64,000 nucleotides of DNA, taken from positions 28,197 through 92,196 of the forward strand of contig JAHCJK010000004.1 of assembly GCA_026184295.1 (NCBI GenBank), read 5' to 3'. Position 1 is the stretch's first letter, and each line of letters begins with the position of its first letter. A program made the position numbers and the translations under genes. Below the pieces are notes generated by a model. That model ran no database searches and was not told where the DNA came from. It saw only the letters and a program-made list of their open reading frames with translations. Positions 61,850 through 64,000 of this stretch are shown one piece after another. This DNA comes from Planctomycetota bacterium (GTDB taxonomy: Bacteria > Planctomycetota > SZUA-567 > H5-PLA8).

Positions 61850-63628
61850 CTACGCATCCGCGCCGGCCAGGTATTCGCCGCGCGAAAGCTTCAACGCGAA
61901 CTGCGTGCTCATCAGGACCTCGCGCTGCATCCGCTGCGCCGCGAACATCCGCACGATGCCGACCAGCGCCAGGTGGCGGTCGGGATCGCCGGCCAGCGCC
62001 TGATACTGGTTCACGCACGCGCGGATCGTCTGGAAGGTGTGGAAGTCGCCGTTCTCGCGGAACATCGCGGCGAGCATGCCGGAGATGAGCTTCTTTTCCG
62101 GGTGGCCCGCCCAGAGGTAGTGCGCGACGAGCGCCGCGGCGCGGTCGGGCTGGCGGATCTCCAGGCAGGCCGCGACCTCCTGCACGATCGCGTCGGCGTC
62201 GTCCTTTGCGAGCGTCAGCTTGTCGCCCTTCTGCGGCAGGCGCACGCGCGGGATGTTCAGGCTCTGCGTCAGGTACAACCGCACCGCGCTGTCGTAGACG
62301 CACGCGACCAGCGCCGGGCTGGCGCCGAAGCGCCGGATCGCCTGGTCGATGCTGTCCGCCGCGATCACGCCGTGAAAGACCTGCTCCCAGTCGGTCTCGT
62401 TGACGAGCGAGAAGCGCGCGAGCCGCAGCATCCAGCCGACGTTCAGCGCGCGCGAAAGTTCCGCGGCCGAGGCGCCCTGCGCGAGCGCCGCGTCCAGCAG
62501 GTCCAGGACCTCCTGGCGCTGGGCCTCGGCGAGCTTGCGGCCGAGCGCGTTCGCGTCGATGGCGTGGGCGCCGTTCTTCCCGAACGCGAGCGTCCCGTCG
62601 GCGAGGCGCTTGCGCGTCTCGAACAGGCGTTCGACGTAGGGCGTCCACGGATCGCTGTCTTCGGCCCAGCCCCCGGAGGCCAGGCGGTCGCCCAGGCGCC
62701 CAAGCACCGTCGGGGCCAGGTCCCAGCCGACCTGGTCGAGCAGGTCGAAGGCGCGGAAGAGGAAATCGTGCGGGTGCCCCGCGCCGGGATAGAGATGCTG
62801 CGCGATGGCCTCGAAGGCCGCGTGGGCGATCTCGGCCGGCGGCACTTCCAGCGCGGCGAGCGTGGCCATGCAGCGTTCGGCGCCGATGGCGGTCTGCTTG
62901 TCGCTGAAGTAATTCAGGAGTTTCTTCAGGCGCGCGACGTCGTTGCTTTCCAGCGGCTCGAGCGCACGCACCGGCCGGCGCGGCGCGGCGCCTTCGATCA
63001 CGCCGGAAACTTCCACCATCGCCTGCACCAGCGCGAGGATGCGCGCTTCGCCTTCCAGGTAGTGCGCCAGAAACGCCGCGTTCGCCAGCGAGGTCAGCCC
63101 GCCCCACACGCCGCCGGGGCCGCCGCCGTTCAGTTCCAGGGCGCGTTCGGCCGCGAAGCGCACGAGCCGCCGTTCTTCGCCGCCCGCGCGGAGAAACTGC
63201 GCGACCGCCTTCGCGATCTGGAACGGATCGCCGGACTTCAGCCCTTCGCGCAGCGCGCCCTCGTGGCGCTGGAAGACCCGGTCGCCGCCGCCGGCCTGCG
63301 GGCCGCCCAGCAGGACCTCGCCGTGCTCCTCTTTCACCTGGTAGGAGGTGACGTCGTATTCGCCGGCGCTGAAGCAGCCGCCCGTGGCGAGGTCGAACTT
63401 CCAGTGGTGCCAGGGGCAGACGACGATGCCCTCGTGAATCTCGCCCTTGCAGAGGGGGAAGCCCATGTGCGGGCAGCGGTTGTCGATGGCGAAGAGCTTG
63501 CCGTTCTGGCGGAAGATCGCGACCGGCGTGTGTTCGAAATGGACGAGCTTGTACGAGCCTTCCTTCACGTCCGCGGCGGCGCAGACCCGCCTCGGTTCCA
63601 TCCCGGCCTTCGTCCCTGGCGCACCCAT
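61850..63628 (-). CDS. Rieske [2Fe-2S] domain fused to a large helical domain
   Basis: 592 residues. The N-terminal 110 residues are a Rieske domain: NRCPHMGFPLCKG and VVCPWHHWKFDLATG supply two Cys and two His for the cluster. Residues about 115-592 are nearly all helical (GAGHPHDFLFRAFDLLDQVG, AIRRFGASPALVACVYDSAV) and match no domain I can name; the pattern is not the hydroxylase-alpha catalytic domain, as no 2-His-1-carboxylate site is obvious. ATG 63628 has GGGAGGGGAG upstream. Electron transfer to an unknown partner is likely. It follows a VOC gene on the same strand. Confidence 0.8.
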   Translation of the reverse strand: MGAPGTKAGMEPRRVCAAADVKEGSYKLVHFEHTPVAIFRQNGKLFAIDNRCPHMGFPLCKGEIHEGIVVCPWHHWKFDLATGGCFSAGEYDVTSYQVKEEHGEVLLGGPQAGGGDRVFQRHEGALREGLKSGDPFQIAKAVAQFLRAGGEERRLVRFAAERALELNGGGPGGVWGGLTSLANAAFLAHYLEGEARILALVQAMVEVSGVIEGAAPRRPVRALEPLESNDVARLKKLLNYFSDKQTAIGAERCMATLAALEVPPAEIAHAAFEAIAQHLYPGAGHPHDFLFRAFDLLDQVGWDLAPTVLGRLGDRLASGGWAEDSDPWTPYVERLFETRKRLADGTLAFGKNGAHAIDANALGRKLAEAQRQEVLDLLDAALAQGASAAELSRALNVGWMLRLARFSLVNETDWEQVFHGVIAADSIDQAIRRFGASPALVACVYDSAVRLYLTQSLNIPRVRLPQKGDKLTLAKDDADAIVQEVAACLEIRQPDRAAALVAHYLWAGHPEKKLISGMLAAMFRENGDFHTFQTIRACVNQYQALAGDPDRHLALVGIVRMFAAQRMQREVLMSTQFALKLSRGEYLAGADA

Positions 63629-63687
63629 CGCTCCCCTCCCTTTTTATTCATTCGGCTTTCATTGAATACCGGCCCGGCCCGCCGGAC

Positions 63688-64000
63688 CTACTGCGTGTAA
63701 TCGTTCCGCTCGGCGAGGTTCTCCGAGTAGTATTGCACAAACTCCCACTCAAACCCATCGGAATCGAAGAGGTACACGCGGCGGCGGTGCGGGTGTTCCG
63801 GCGGCACGAAGCCTTCTTTGAAGCCCGCCTTGAGCAGCCGTTGCTTCACGGCTTCCGCGTCGTCCACGACGTACCCGAGATGATTGATCCCGGAGGTCTC
63901 GTACGCGTCCGACTTGGCGCGCTGCGCGCCTTCGTTCAAGGCGATGTAGGTCTCGTGCGTGCCGACGTGCACCCAGCGGTTGCCGTTGTGGACGCCGCCG
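63688..64000 (-). CDS. VOC-superfamily (glyoxalase-like) protein, 5' end outside window
   Basis: C-terminal 103 residues of a VOC domain; the frame continues past position 64000. Seen are GTHETYIALNEG, the metal-ligand His in INHLGYVVDDAEAVKQRL, and VYLFDSDGFEWEFVQYYS, in which the Glu is the usual second ligand. The pattern resembles glyoxalase I and methylmalonyl-CoA-epimerase-like members. It ends 59 bases before the Rieske fusion gene and may share a transcript with it. Confidence 0.8.
   Translation of the reverse strand, partial: GGVHNGNRWVHVGTHETYIALNEGAQRAKSDAYETSGINHLGYVVDDAEAVKQRLLKAGFKEGFVPPEHPHRRRVYLFDSDGFEWEFVQYYSENLAERNDYTQ

Overview
The window is high-GC bacterial DNA (roughly two thirds G+C by eye) carrying about 51 protein-coding genes. 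I saw no rRNA, tRNA, CRISPR array, phage or transposase gene. Several traits point to the Planctomycetota or another PVC-related lineage. The enoyl-ACP reductase is of the plant/chlamydial type. There are repeated Gfo/Idh/MocA oxidoreductase and sugar-isomerase genes, a secretin cluster with a fused PilM-PilN protein, an ECF sigma/FecR-like pair, and intergenic palindromic and heptamer repeats. This placement is inference, not proof.

Layout. 1-7.6 kb (minus strand): a two-domain alpha/beta hydrolase cut by the window edge, a UTP-dependent sugar-1-phosphate uridylyltransferase, a HEAT-repeat protein, a frameshifted fabI, a secreted TIM-barrel protein and a VOC protein. 7.7-15.9 kb: mutS, then divergently a 1511-residue membrane hybrid histidine kinase and a small secreted protein. 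15.9-22.8 kb (minus): a likely carbohydrate or peptide uptake operon with RidA, binding protein, two permeases, an AraC regulator, a Gfo/Idh oxidoreductase and a TIM-barrel isomerase, but no ATPase. 23-28.2 kb: a triple-module secreted protein, a three-BON-domain protein, ribBA and an acyltransferase-like protein. 28.2-33.3 kb: a repeat-rich intergenic region, another Gfo/Idh gene, then ECF sigma factor, FecR-like anti-sigma factor and a Gly-rich exported coiled-coil protein. 33.4-41.7 kb: a solitary rplC and a complete five-gene peptide importer whose three non-ATPase subunits are all enlarged. 41.7-52.1 kb (minus): signal-peptidase-like protein, secretin, PilM-PilN fusion, PilO-like, PilP-like, UbiA prenyltransferase, DUF368 polyprenyl-phosphate translocase family and a sugar-nucleotide epimerase. 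52.4-64 kb: a TPR metallopeptidase, an AraC/Gfo-Idh divergent pair, a DEAD-box helicase, a zinc-ribbon membrane protein, a nitroreductase, an FMN reductase, an ArsR-SRPBCC fusion regulator, a Rieske fusion protein and a partial VOC protein.

How parts work together. The ATPase-less importer at 18.9-22.4 kb probably borrows ATPases from elsewhere, possibly the pair at 39.7-41.7 kb. The secretin/PilMNOP genes form an envelope-spanning assembly without pilin or motor ATPase in view. The lipid-carrier genes after it suggest coupling to polyprenyl-lipid or surface-glycan metabolism.

The most unusual non-coding signals are intergenic. Nested inverted arrays of 7-, 8- and 9-base units and two composite palindromic elements fill several gene-free stretches. 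The clearest regulatory site is a near-consensus promoter for the ArsR fusion gene with a palindromic operator in its spacer and a predicted leaderless GTG start.
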